DNA from: Sulfurovum sp.
Lineage (GTDB): Bacteria; Campylobacterota; Campylobacteria; Campylobacterales; Sulfurovaceae
DNA length: 6,944 nucleotides
Direction of reading: 5' to 3'
NCBI GenBank assembly: GCA_016744875.1
Contig: JADGDL010000059.1
Span: forward strand, 1-6,944
Both the position numbers and the translations under genes were made by a program. How positions within the stretch are numbered: the first letter of the stretch is position 1; every line of letters begins with the position of its first letter. This document shows, one piece after another, positions 1 to 6,240 of this stretch. The notes under the pieces were generated by a model that ran no database searches, had not been told where the DNA came from, and was given only the letters and a program-made list of their open reading frames with translations.

Positions 1-73
1 GTAGTAATGAATACGTAGCTAGTGCTGGCGCTTCATCGATTTTTGACCATATGATTTTTGGTAATTGTGACAT
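1..73 (-). CDS. icd: Monomeric NADP-dependent isocitrate dehydrogenase, N-terminal fragment (cut by window edge)
   Basis: Only the first 24 codons are inside the window; the gene runs off the left edge. The ATG at 73-71 is preceded by AAGGA at a normal distance (minus strand reads AAGGAATAATAATG). The peptide begins MSQLPKIIWSKIDEAPALAT and continues YSLL. The stretch DEAPALATYSLL is the hallmark N-terminus of the monomeric (about 740 aa) NADP-IDH family known from Azotobacter and Corynebacterium, and is absent from the dimeric E. coli-type enzyme. The enzyme interconverts isocitrate and 2-oxoglutarate + CO2 with NADP(H) in the cytoplasm. In autotrophic Campylobacterota this step runs reductively in the reverse TCA cycle. 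The upstream 148-aa gene points the same way, 116 nt away. The family call rests on this short but very characteristic segment. Confidence 0.85.
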   Translation of the reverse strand, partial: MSQLPKIIWSKIDEAPALATYSLL

Positions 74-105
74 TATTATTCCTTAAATTGATATTTAGTA
101 CATAG

Positions 106-111
106 ATTCTA
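106..111 (-). promoter_or_regulatory. Possible -10 element for icd
   Basis: The minus strand reads GATAGAAT about 33 nt upstream of the icd ATG; TAGAAT differs from TATAAT at one position. There is no clear -35, which is common in Campylobacterota promoters. In this AT-rich spacer such a hexamer could occur by chance. Confidence 0.2.
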
Positions 112-123
112 TCACTTTTGATG

Positions 124-146
124 TATGAGGTTATTTAAATCTCATA
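124..146. repeat. Inverted repeat between the 148-aa gene and icd (possible weak terminator or leader hairpin)
   Basis: The arms are TATGAGGTT (124-132) and AATCTCATA (138-146) around a 5-nt ATTTA loop. On the plus strand all nine pairs form if one G-T wobble is allowed; on the minus strand that position is an A-C mismatch. It sits 44 nt past the stop of the 148-aa gene and 50 nt before the icd ATG, so it could end the first transcript or structure the icd leader. No U-tract follows on the minus strand. Confidence 0.3.
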
Positions 147-189
147 TTATCTGAAGCTATATAATTTATTTGTTTCTATACTACACAGG

Positions 190-636
190 CTATATGAGAT
201 ATTCAGCTGGAAAGCCTACTGGGATGGGTGTATATAGCTTTACAAACATTTCACCATTATCGACCTTACATAGTTCATAAGGTATATAAAGGTAACGTGC
301 TGCCAATTTTTTATGCATTTGACTCTTCTCTTCCAAATGAATCCGTATTCCATTTGGCACGTCATCAGCAAAGTTTTCAGGTATTTGCGTATCTACAACA
401 AGTGCAATGATCTCAACGTCACACTTTTCATCTAAGCGATTACGTAATACATCTTCAAGTAATAGGTAGCTTTGTGAGGATTCTTTCTCTTCATTTTCAA
501 AAACCTCAATCTCATCTGCATCATTTAGTAGCATTAAAAAAGGTTGGAAATGTTTTGTTTTCTGCATGGAATCTTGTGCACGATATACGGCTGTTTCAAG
601 TATATGAAATGCTTTTTCATCATCTGATTTTGACAT
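190..636 (-). CDS. Conserved-looking cytosolic protein of unknown function, 148 aa
   Basis: I do not recognise the family. The protein is acidic, with no signal peptide, membrane segment or cysteine pair, so it is probably cytosolic. The N-terminal half (residues about 8-65) starts with a helix-like segment (AFHILETAVYRAQDSM), then FQPFLMLLNDADEIEVFENE, which looks like a strand-turn-strand unit. The middle holds a hydrophobic strand (VEIIALVVDTQIP). The C-terminus is rich in motif-like residues: RIHLEEKSQMHKKLAARYLY, then the proline-rich tail YTPIPVGFPAEY. Start: ATG at 636-634 has AGGA six bases upstream (AGGATAACTATG). The 143-nt spacer upstream contains a hairpin and AT-rich -10-like hexamers (for example TATATT, plus 655-660), so it may have its own promoter. 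The stop (TAG) lies 116 nt before icd. Base composition matches its neighbours. The gene is convincing; its function is unknown. Confidence 0.8.
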   Translation of the reverse strand: MSKSDDEKAFHILETAVYRAQDSMQKTKHFQPFLMLLNDADEIEVFENEEKESSQSYLLLEDVLRNRLDEKCDVEIIALVVDTQIPENFADDVPNGIRIHLEEKSQMHKKLAARYLYIPYELCKVDNGEMFVKLYTPIPVGFPAEYLI

Positions 637-737
637 AGTTATCCTAATGAATTAAATATAAGAAATAATATCGAAAAATAATAAGATTAGGGAAGTGTGT
701 ATTTAATTAAGAGATTAAAAATTTTAAGTAAGCGTGT

Positions 738-770
738 ATACATTCCAACTATGTTGATGTGGGAATGTAT
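738..770 (-). terminator. Hairpin just downstream of the membrane-anchored DUF302 gene, candidate terminator
   Basis: Perfect 9-bp arms ATACATTCC (738-746) and GGAATGTAT (762-770) flank a 15-nt loop. The hairpin starts 9 nt after the TAA of the gene ending at 780. On the minus strand a T-rich stretch (ACTTAAAATTTTTAATC) follows only after about 14 nt, so this is not a textbook intrinsic terminator. Position and perfect pairing still favour a transcript-end role; an operator for the next gene is an alternative. Confidence 0.4.
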
Positions 771-779
771 GACATATTA

Positions 780-1376
780 TTAGTCGCTTTCACCTGCAGC
801 AGCTTTTTCCATCATAGTATACATACCGGTTCTTACTTCATTTCCTAGTTCATAGATCTCTGGATCAAGTACAAAACCACCATGTAGTAAGAGTTCCATG
901 CTCATTGTATAGAGATAGATATCACCATTTGGTTCCTCAACGAACCCTATTCTACATGGCATAAACGCAACAAATTCTCTAGAATGATTTAAAAATACAT
1001 CTGCAATATATGGAGAACAGTATGAACGTATATGTGTAAGAAGTCCACCATCTTTAAATAATTTTCCCTCTCTTGGCATCGTTTTGCTGTCTACCAAAGC
1101 CATACCATATTCTTCTGCTACCTCATCCATGATCTCTAAAGCGTTCTCAAAAGCTTCAGCTTTAGTCATACCTTCTGGTATAACCATCTTTGCTTTACGG
1201 ACCATACCTTTAGCTGGATCACCTGTTGTAAGTACCTTGTCAAACATTTTCATGTACTCTGGAAGTGCATCACTATGAAGTTTCGCTACACTTGGCCCAA
1301 CCTTGACTGCGCCTACAATACCAGCGATTACAACGATCGCTCCAATAAGTGTTAATAACCCTTTAATAAAATTCAT
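780..1376 (-). CDS. DUF302 family protein with N-terminal membrane anchor, 198 aa
   Basis: The start at 1376 (MNFIKGLLTL) is preferred over an in-frame ATG eight codons upstream, because AAAGGAAATATAATG supplies a ribosome binding site for it and the hydrophobic segment then begins at the N-terminus. Residues about 3-27 form one transmembrane helix or uncleaved signal anchor (LLTLIGAIVVIAGIVGAV). The rest is soluble and probably periplasmic. Residues about 55-165 fit the DUF302 fold: a helix (TKAEAFENALEIMDEVAEEY), then SYCSPYIADVF with C120, then FMPCRIGFVEEPNGDIYLYT with C141. The C-P...PCR-(I/V)-x(3)-E..G pattern is what I associate with DUF302, a family without an assigned reaction that is frequent in sulfur-oxidising bacteria. 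The two conserved cysteines could bind a ligand or react with thiols (inference). It follows dnaE after 165 nt with its own promoter-like sequence and is followed by a hairpin. Confidence 0.85.
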   Translation of the reverse strand: MNFIKGLLTLIGAIVVIAGIVGAVKVGPSVAKLHSDALPEYMKMFDKVLTTGDPAKGMVRKAKMVIPEGMTKAEAFENALEIMDEVAEEYGMALVDSKTMPREGKLFKDGGLLTHIRSYCSPYIADVFLNHSREFVAFMPCRIGFVEEPNGDIYLYTMSMELLLHGGFVLDPEIYELGNEVRTGMYTMMEKAAAGESD

Positions 1377-1432
1377 TATATTTCCTTTAATTATTGTCAT
1401 TAAAATAAATAGATTAACTATTTTAAAGACGT

Positions 1433-1460
1433 ATTATAAGATATTAATGTTAAAGTTAAA
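1433..1460 (-). promoter_or_regulatory. Sigma70-type promoter for the membrane-anchored DUF302 gene
   Basis: On the minus strand a consensus -10 TATAAT (plus 1433-1438) is preceded, 16 nt away, by TTTAAC (plus 1455-1460) as a weak -35. The whole stretch is AT-rich with periodic T runs, as expected for Campylobacterota promoters. Transcription would start near 1426, giving a leader of about 50 nt before the ATG at 1376. It lies just downstream of the inverted repeat at 1475-1503, so the gene can be expressed separately from dnaE. Confidence 0.5.
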
Positions 1461-1474
1461 TTAATTCATCATAT

Positions 1475-1503
1475 ATTAATCATAAATTTTATTTATGATT
1501 AAT
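1475..1503. repeat. Perfect 13-bp inverted repeat downstream of dnaE (candidate terminator or operator)
   Basis: The arms ATTAATCATAAAT (1475-1487) and ATTTATGATTAAT (1491-1503) pair perfectly around a 3-nt loop. It begins 38 nt after the dnaE stop codon. Each arm has only one G/C pair and no clean U-tract follows on the minus strand, so it would be a weak intrinsic terminator. It also lies about 15 nt upstream of the -35 of the next gene, so a regulator binding site is an equally fair reading. Confidence 0.45.
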
Positions 1504-1541
1504 GGTTTTATATTAGGGTAAAACATACTGAATAGACCCGT

Positions 1542-4500
1542 CTATGCTTCTACTAGGAGGTTTTCTTCAAGATAAATCCCAAGGCCTTTTGCTTCTTCAA
1601 GTATCTGTTCACTTACTTTCATCTTTGATTCTATGATCACATCTGCAAGTTTGGATTTGATATGAAGTTCCAATGGTCGTTTACCTGGATGCCGTTCCAC
1701 CAAACACATTAATTCCTCTACTGTTTTACTGTCTGGCATGAGATTAAGTGCAAGTATCAATGGAGGTTGTACCGGCTCTTCAACATGCTTAACTTCTTTT
1801 TCAACTTTTACTTTTGTTTTTTTAGCATCTTTCATACTGGAAATTTTTAGTATATTCATACGTGTAAAATCTCCGTCTTTGGTGATCTTCACTTTAAAGG
1901 CTATAGGTTTAGTCGTATCAAAGTCTTCATCCAGTTCTTTTAAACGATTTTCAAAAAGCATTAACTCTATATTTCCATGCAGGTCCATAATGTTGGCGAT
2001 ACCAAATTTATTACCTTTTTTAGATATCTTTTCAGTGATACCCTCAATTTTTCCTATGAACATCGCTTGTGATCCATCTGCAAGATCTTCTATCTCCGAA
2101 CTAAGTGTGTAATTGATCTCATCTAAGGTTTCTCTGTATTTATCTAAAGGGTGCCCTGAGACATAAAAGCCCAATGACTCTTTTTCAAAATCAAGTATTT
2201 GCATAGGTTCAAACTCAGACATATCTGAAAGCGACAAAGTTACAGCCGTCATCTCTTCACCTTCTCCAAAAAGTGATCCTACTGCCTGTTTTTTCGCATC
2301 TCCCGCTTTTTTGGCAGCTTCAACAATGTCTTCAACTTGTGAAAGCATCGCATGGCGGCTATGTCCAAAACTATCAAACCCACCTGCTTTAACAAGTGAT
2401 TCGATCACTTTTTTATTGACTTTAGAGGAATCGATACGTGATACAAAATCTGAAATATCTTTAAACTCTCCCTCTTCACGTGATTTTAGGATAGACTTTA
2501 TCGCGATTTCCCCTGCCCCTTTGACTGCACCCATACCAAACATGACAACCTCATCACCTTCAATGTTACGTGCTTCAAATACCAGTCCGGATTTGTTGAC
2601 ATCAGGTGGAAGAAGTTTCATACCCATTTTTTTTACTTCATCTACATACTTCACCACTTTGTCCGTATTATTTCTCTCCAAGGTCAAAATGGCAGCCATA
2701 AATTCTGTAGGATAGTAGTGTTTTAAATAAGACGTGTAAAAAGTGATCATCGCATACGCTGCAGAGTGAGACTTATTAAAACCATACCCGGCAAATTTCA
2801 AAATAAGGTCAAAAAGTGCACCGGATTTTTGCCCTTCATACCCATTTTTCACAGCACCTTCAACAAACTCCATTTTCAATTTGTCAAGTAATTCCTGATC
2901 TTTTTTACCCATACCCCTACGTACCAGGTCAGCCCCGCCAAGAGAAAATCCACCGATGCTCTGTACGATCTGCATAACCTGTTCCTGGTAAACGATGACC
3001 CCATACGTAGGCTTGAGTATCTCTTCAAGTTGTGGGAACATATACGTGATCTCTGCACGTCCGTGTTTACGCTCAACAAAGTCATCAAGCATCCCAGACT
3101 CCATTGGTCCTGGACGATAGAGAGCAAGCATCGCAATAACATCTTCAAAGCCATCAGGCTTTAGTTTTTTAGCAAGATCCTGCATACCTGCTGATTCTAT
3201 CTGAAAAAGTCCTAGTGTATCACCAGTTGAGATGTAATCATACACCCCTTTATCGTTAATATCCTCTTCAACAAAGTTGATACGTTTTCCATGACGTTTT
3301 TCTACAAGCTTTAAAGCTTCTTCAACTACTGTCAGTGTTTTTAATCCAAGAAAGTCAAACTTAATGAGATCCACATCTTCTACATATTTACCAGAGTACT
3401 GCGTTGCAAGTGTGTCCAGTCCTGTCGGTTTAAAAAGAGGTGTTTTTTTCCATAGTTCTTCATTGGAAATAACCACACCTGCTGCATGCGTTCCTGCATT
3501 ACGGTTAAGTCCTTCCAGTGCAAGGGCATACTCCCACGTACGTTTTGCCTGAGGGTCACGCTCTAACAACTCTTTGATCTTTGGTTCTTTCTCATAAGAA
3601 CCCTTGAGATCAATACCCAGCTCATCAGGAATGAGTTTTGCCATTGCGTCTGCTTTAGAGTACGGCATATCAAGTACTCTTGCTACATCTCGAATCACAC
3701 CTTTTGCTTGTAATTTACCAAAAGTAATAATTTGAGCAACATTATGCCTACCATATTTATCTACAACATAATCAAGTATCTCTTGTCTTCTTGCTTGACA
3801 AAAGTCCATATCAATATCCGGCATGGAAACACGTTCCGGATTCAAAAATCGCTCAAAGAGCAGTCCATAAGGCATAGGGTCAATATCCGTAATACGCAAT
3901 GAAAATGCCACTAATGAACCAGCAGCAGAACCACGCCCTGGACCAACAGGAATGTCCATCTTCTTTGCTGCATCCACAAATTCCCAAACGATAAGCATAT
4001 ATCCCGGGAACTTCATATTGTTAATGATATCCATCTCTACTTGTAGACGTTCTCTGTACTCTTGGTGTTTTTCTTCAGGGACTATCTTGAGACGTTCTTC
4101 CAGTCCTCTTTTGGACTCTTCTATAAACAATGCAATGTCATTTGGTAGTGAGTATTCAACATCTGGTTCAGGTAGTTCCAAGCCGATGTCAGCAGCTTTC
4201 TCTCTGGAAAATTTAAAGTTAGGCGGTGTTGGATCACCTAGTTTTATCTCTAAGTTACATTTGTCTGATATCTCTTGTGTAGCTTCTAGTGCCTCAGGAA
4301 TATCTGCAAAAAGTGCTGCCATCTGTTCTGGTGATTTTACATAAAATTCATGTACAGAGTGACGTAAACGATTTGGGTCATCATAAAGTTTGTTCATCGC
4401 GATACACATAAATGCCTCATGGGCGTCAGCATCTGGCTGATTGGTATAGTGTGTATCATTTGTCGCAACTATCTTGATGCCTGTCTCTTGAGAGAGCTTG

Positions 4501-5111
4501 ATAATTTGCTTATCTATACGGTGCTGATCGCCAATACCGTGACGCATAAGTTCTAAGTAAAAGTCATCACCAAAGACCTCTTTATATTTAAGTGCTACAC
4601 GTTTGGCTTCATCATAACCTTTTGCACCAAATTTAAGGTTTCGTTCTGAAAGGTTTAGATTCCAATTCACTTCACCTTGTAAACATGCAGATGAGCAAAT
4701 AATTCCCTCAGAATTTTCTTTAAGTAGATCCCAATTAATTCGTGGATAATAATAAAAACCTTTTATGTATGCCTGTGAAGAAAGATACATAAGGTTTTTA
4801 TAGCCCACGTCATTTTTAGCATATAAACACAGGTGAAAACGTTGACGAACAGACTTGTCGCCCAACTCTTCCTGGTTATGTACATACGCTTCCATACCTA
4901 TGATAGGTTTGATACCCTCTTTACGCATGGTATTGTAAAAGTCAATAGTTCCAAACATATTACCGTGATCTGTCATAGCAACAGAAGTCATACCCTGTTC
5001 TTTTATCTTCTTTGCAAGTGCTTTGATCTTGTTTGCACCATCGAGTAATGAGTATTCTGTATGAAGATGTAAATGGGTAAATTGAGGGGTATTTTTTGGT
5101 TCTTCTGACAT
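1542..5111 (-). CDS. dnaE: DNA polymerase III alpha subunit (replicative polymerase), 1189 aa
   Basis: This is the catalytic subunit of the chromosomal replicase, extending primers 5'->3' at the fork in complex with the beta clamp and clamp loader. The length is close to E. coli DnaE (1160 aa) and the frame is intact. Domains in order: PHP domain (about 11-290) with HLHT (15-18), TDHG (47-50), E74, H93, C143 and NDTH (218-221); palm with GPGRGSAAGS (390-399), the catalytic PDIDMD (431-436) and KFDFLGL with D586; fingers, including ALYRPGPM (663-670), YQEQVMQ (708-714) and GYGFNKSHSAAYA (775-787); helix-hairpin-helix near KVIESLVKAGGFDSFG (901-916); a clamp-binding-like motif QAVGSLF (942-948); an OB fold (about 1015-1090); a lysine-rich linker (about 1093-1112); and a C-terminal domain where clamp-loader tau contact is expected. 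Start: ATG at 5111-5109 with AAAGG seven bases upstream. It is flanked by spacers of 116 and 165 nt, so it is probably transcribed alone. Confidence 0.98.
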   Translation of the reverse strand: MSEEPKNTPQFTHLHLHTEYSLLDGANKIKALAKKIKEQGMTSVAMTDHGNMFGTIDFYNTMRKEGIKPIIGMEAYVHNQEELGDKSVRQRFHLCLYAKNDVGYKNLMYLSSQAYIKGFYYYPRINWDLLKENSEGIICSSACLQGEVNWNLNLSERNLKFGAKGYDEAKRVALKYKEVFGDDFYLELMRHGIGDQHRIDKQIIKLSQETGIKIVATNDTHYTNQPDADAHEAFMCIAMNKLYDDPNRLRHSVHEFYVKSPEQMAALFADIPEALEATQEISDKCNLEIKLGDPTPPNFKFSREKAADIGLELPEPDVEYSLPNDIALFIEESKRGLEERLKIVPEEKHQEYRERLQVEMDIINNMKFPGYMLIVWEFVDAAKKMDIPVGPGRGSAAGSLVAFSLRITDIDPMPYGLLFERFLNPERVSMPDIDMDFCQARRQEILDYVVDKYGRHNVAQIITFGKLQAKGVIRDVARVLDMPYSKADAMAKLIPDELGIDLKGSYEKEPKIKELLERDPQAKRTWEYALALEGLNRNAGTHAAGVVISNEELWKKTPLFKPTGLDTLATQYSGKYVEDVDLIKFDFLGLKTLTVVEEALKLVEKRHGKRINFVEEDINDKGVYDYISTGDTLGLFQIESAGMQDLAKKLKPDGFEDVIAMLALYRPGPMESGMLDDFVERKHGRAEITYMFPQLEEILKPTYGVIVYQEQVMQIVQSIGGFSLGGADLVRRGMGKKDQELLDKLKMEFVEGAVKNGYEGQKSGALFDLILKFAGYGFNKSHSAAYAMITFYTSYLKHYYPTEFMAAILTLERNNTDKVVKYVDEVKKMGMKLLPPDVNKSGLVFEARNIEGDEVVMFGMGAVKGAGEIAIKSILKSREEGEFKDISDFVSRIDSSKVNKKVIESLVKAGGFDSFGHSRHAMLSQVEDIVEAAKKAGDAKKQAVGSLFGEGEEMTAVTLSLSDMSEFEPMQILDFEKESLGFYVSGHPLDKYRETLDEINYTLSSEIEDLADGSQAMFIGKIEGITEKISKKGNKFGIANIMDLHGNIELMLFENRLKELDEDFDTTKPIAFKVKITKDGDFTRMNILKISSMKDAKKTKVKVEKEVKHVEEPVQPPLILALNLMPDSKTVEELMCLVERHPGKRPLELHIKSKLADVIIESKMKVSEQILEEAKGLGIYLEENLLVEA

Positions 5112-5125
5112 GGATGACCTTTGCT

Positions 5126-5145
5126 TATATTAGATGTCTAATATA
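5126..5145. promoter_or_regulatory. Perfect 9-2-9 dyad over the putative dnaE -10 region
   Basis: TATATTAGA (5126-5134) and TCTAATATA (5137-5145) are perfect inverted arms with a 2-nt centre. GC pairs outside could extend the stem past a one-base bulge. It ends 14 nt upstream of the dnaE ATG, just before the AAAGG ribosome binding site. The distal arm read on the minus strand gives TATATT (plus 5140-5145), a plausible -10, so a dimeric regulator bound here would cover the promoter. If transcription starts further upstream, the same dyad would form a hairpin next to the ribosome binding site. Confidence 0.45.
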
Positions 5146-5195
5146 GCAGAGTTTTGGTAAAAATAGATTGAAAGAATGTGTGATGTCAGTAGGAA

Positions 5196-5215
5196 ATAAT
5201 ATGCATGGATATTAT
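5196..5215 (-). terminator. Weak AT-only hairpin after the small periplasmic protein gene
   Basis: The arms ATAATAT (5196-5202) and ATATTAT (5209-5215) enclose a 6-nt loop, 12 nt past the stop codon at 5228, and TTTCC follows on the minus strand. A 7-bp stem of only A-T pairs is unstable, so terminator activity is doubtful. Confidence 0.22.
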
Positions 5216-5227
5216 CTTCTAAAAGTA

Positions 5228-5497
5228 TTAGTCATAGACTCCCGTACTCATATCAAAATCGTCATCAGGTTCAAGTGTAGGTATATGATCAAGAGATTTA
5301 GGATCTACTTGTGCACCTTTAAAATCATACTCATCTGCATTGTAAAAACGTTTTTCCTTGGCATATTTCTTCTCTTTTTCCATAGCTTTTTTGATAGCTT
5401 CTTTTGTGCTATTGTTTTCTTTTGTATTGTTATTTTCACTACCGTAAAGTAGCCCGAGGGTAAGACTTAGCATTAGAAAAGTCATAAATGGTTTCAT
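5228..5497 (-). CDS. Small secreted or periplasmic protein with two N-glycosylation sequons, 89 aa
   Basis: I do not recognise a named family. Residues 1-20 form a Sec signal peptide: MK, a hydrophobic core (FLMLSLTLGLL), then YGS with likely cleavage near residues 19-21. There is no cysteine at the cleavage site, so it is not a lipoprotein. The mature part starts with ENNNT (21-25) and ENNST (27-31). Both fit the bacterial PglB sequon D/E-X-N-Z-S/T. A very charged helix follows (about 31-50, KEAIKKAMEKEKKYAKEKR), then an acidic tail with aromatic residues (FYNADEYDF, LEPDDDFDMSTGVYD). With 69 mature residues it is probably a soluble periplasmic or envelope-associated protein. Start: ATG at 5497-5495 with AGGAG six bases upstream. 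It sits 169 nt after the DJ-1 gene and 116 nt before dnaE, probably as its own unit. Its composition differs from its neighbours because of Lys/Glu/Asn richness, not obvious transfer. Confidence 0.75.
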   Translation of the reverse strand: MKPFMTFLMLSLTLGLLYGSENNNTKENNSTKEAIKKAMEKEKKYAKEKRFYNADEYDFKGAQVDPKSLDHIPTLEPDDDFDMSTGVYD

Positions 5498-5650
5498 AGT
5501 ACACTCCTATAACAATACTGTAGCGAAACTGGACTTTAACAAAAATAAACAAATGATTTTAATGTTTGTTATAGTCTATATAAAGTGAATGTACTCAGAG
5601 CAAAGCCCTGACTACTGTGTTGACGCTGTATTCTCTTAAGCAGAGTACTC

Positions 5651-5666
5651 AAACGGCTAGCCGTTT
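5651..5666. terminator. Perfect 16-bp palindrome abutting the DJ-1 gene stop codon
   Basis: AAACGGCTAGCCGTTT is its own reverse complement and begins at the base after the TAA of the DJ-1 gene. As RNA it would form a 6-bp stem with a CTAG loop. The run of Ts (CCGTTTTT) follows the stem only on the plus strand; on the minus strand the stem is followed by GAG. It therefore looks better as a terminator of plus-strand (antisense) transcription than of the operon itself, although a role for the DJ-1 mRNA end is possible. Confidence 0.4.
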
Positions 5667-6227
5667 TTAACAATAGTCCAAAAGCATTCCATCCTTGACA
5701 GCTTGCATACTCTCTTCACCTACCAATCGTTCTACGATAGCAAGCCCAAAGCAGAGTGCTGTTCCAGGACCTCTGGAAGTAATAACATTCCCATCAGTAA
5801 CAACTTTTAAATCGTCTCTGTAGCCTGGGTGGTCAATTTCACCTTGAGCACCCGGATAACAAGTGTAGTCATTCCCCAAAACACCTGCTTTTTTAAGCAC
5901 AAAAGGAGCAGCACACATGGCACCAACTACCTTAGAAGCTTTAAACTCTTGTAGTAATTCAAGGATACGTGTATTTTCAGCCAATGCATAGGTACCATCC
6001 CAACCACCCGGTAGTACCATCATATCAAAATCAGAAGAGATAACATTCCTGATGGATATATCAGCCTGTACTGTGATACCATTGGCACCTAGTACAAGGT
6101 CACCCTGCAGTTCATCTTCAAGATATACCACTCGTACGTCTATACCGCCACGACGCATAACATCTATAAGCCCAACCGCTTCAACTTCTTCAAATCCTTT
6201 TGCTAAAGGTAACAATACTGATGCCAT
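5667..6227 (-). CDS. DJ-1/PfpI family protein (YajL/ThiJ-like), 186 aa
   Basis: A full-length DJ-1 superfamily protein of the flavodoxin-like glutaminase fold, cytosolic, close to human DJ-1 (189 aa) in length. Features: strand-loop VLLPLAKGFEEVEAV (4-18), whose E16 aligns with the DJ-1 acid residue E18; DVMRRGGIDV (22-31); the VLPGG turn (71-75); the nucleophile elbow VVGAMCAAP with C105 matching DJ-1 C106; TCYPG (122-126), as in bacterial YajL; and the signature SRGPGTA (151-157) near the C-terminus. Family members protect cells against oxidative and carbonyl stress. Claims of chaperone, glyoxalase and protein deglycase activity exist, the last one disputed, so I leave the reaction open. 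The start is fixed by TAAGGAG seven bases upstream, where TAA is the stop of the preceding DUF302-like gene, so the two are very likely co-transcribed and translationally coupled. Confidence 0.95.
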   Translation of the reverse strand: MASVLLPLAKGFEEVEAVGLIDVMRRGGIDVRVVYLEDELQGDLVLGANGITVQADISIRNVISSDFDMMVLPGGWDGTYALAENTRILELLQEFKASKVVGAMCAAPFVLKKAGVLGNDYTCYPGAQGEIDHPGYRDDLKVVTDGNVITSRGPGTALCFGLAIVERLVGEESMQAVKDGMLLDYC

Positions 6228-6230
6228 TGT

Positions 6231-6240
6231 CTACTCCTTA
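6231..6240 (-). promoter_or_regulatory. Stop codon merged with ribosome binding site (DUF302-like / DJ-1 junction)
   Basis: The minus strand reads TAAGGAGTAGACAATG. The TAA (6240-6238) ends the DUF302-like protein and is also the first part of the Shine-Dalgarno TAAGGAG of the DJ-1 gene, leaving 10 nt between the two coding regions. A ribosome finishing the first gene would sit on the second gene's initiation site, which favours coupled, stoichiometric expression. Confidence 0.8.

Noticed and set aside
1377..1400. Longer start of the DUF302 gene (ATG at 1400, adding MTIIKGNI)
   Set aside because: It has no good ribosome binding site, while the ATG at 1376 has AAAGGA at proper distance and places the hydrophobic anchor at the N-terminus.
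1738..4344. Several plus-strand open frames inside dnaE (for example 1738-2112, 2311-2715, 3952-4344) and a minus-strand one at 2876-3154
   Set aside because: They overlap the intact dnaE frame, have serine/isoleucine-rich antisense-type composition, and show no family motifs.
5168..5452. Plus-strand 94-aa frame that looks like a membrane protein
   Set aside because: Its hydrophobicity is the antisense reflection of the Lys/Glu-rich small gene at 5228-5497, which has a good ribosome binding site and signal peptide.
5539..5572. AT-rich AACAAA...TTTGTT symmetry upstream of the small periplasmic protein gene
   Set aside because: Short A/T-dominated arms in an AT-rich spacer are expected by chance; no clear promoter or operator could be assigned.
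5591..5648. GTACTC...GAGTAC inverted repeat in the spacer after the DJ-1 gene
   Set aside because: Only 6 bp pair exactly across a 46-nt interval and the surrounding bases mismatch; too weak to call a structure.
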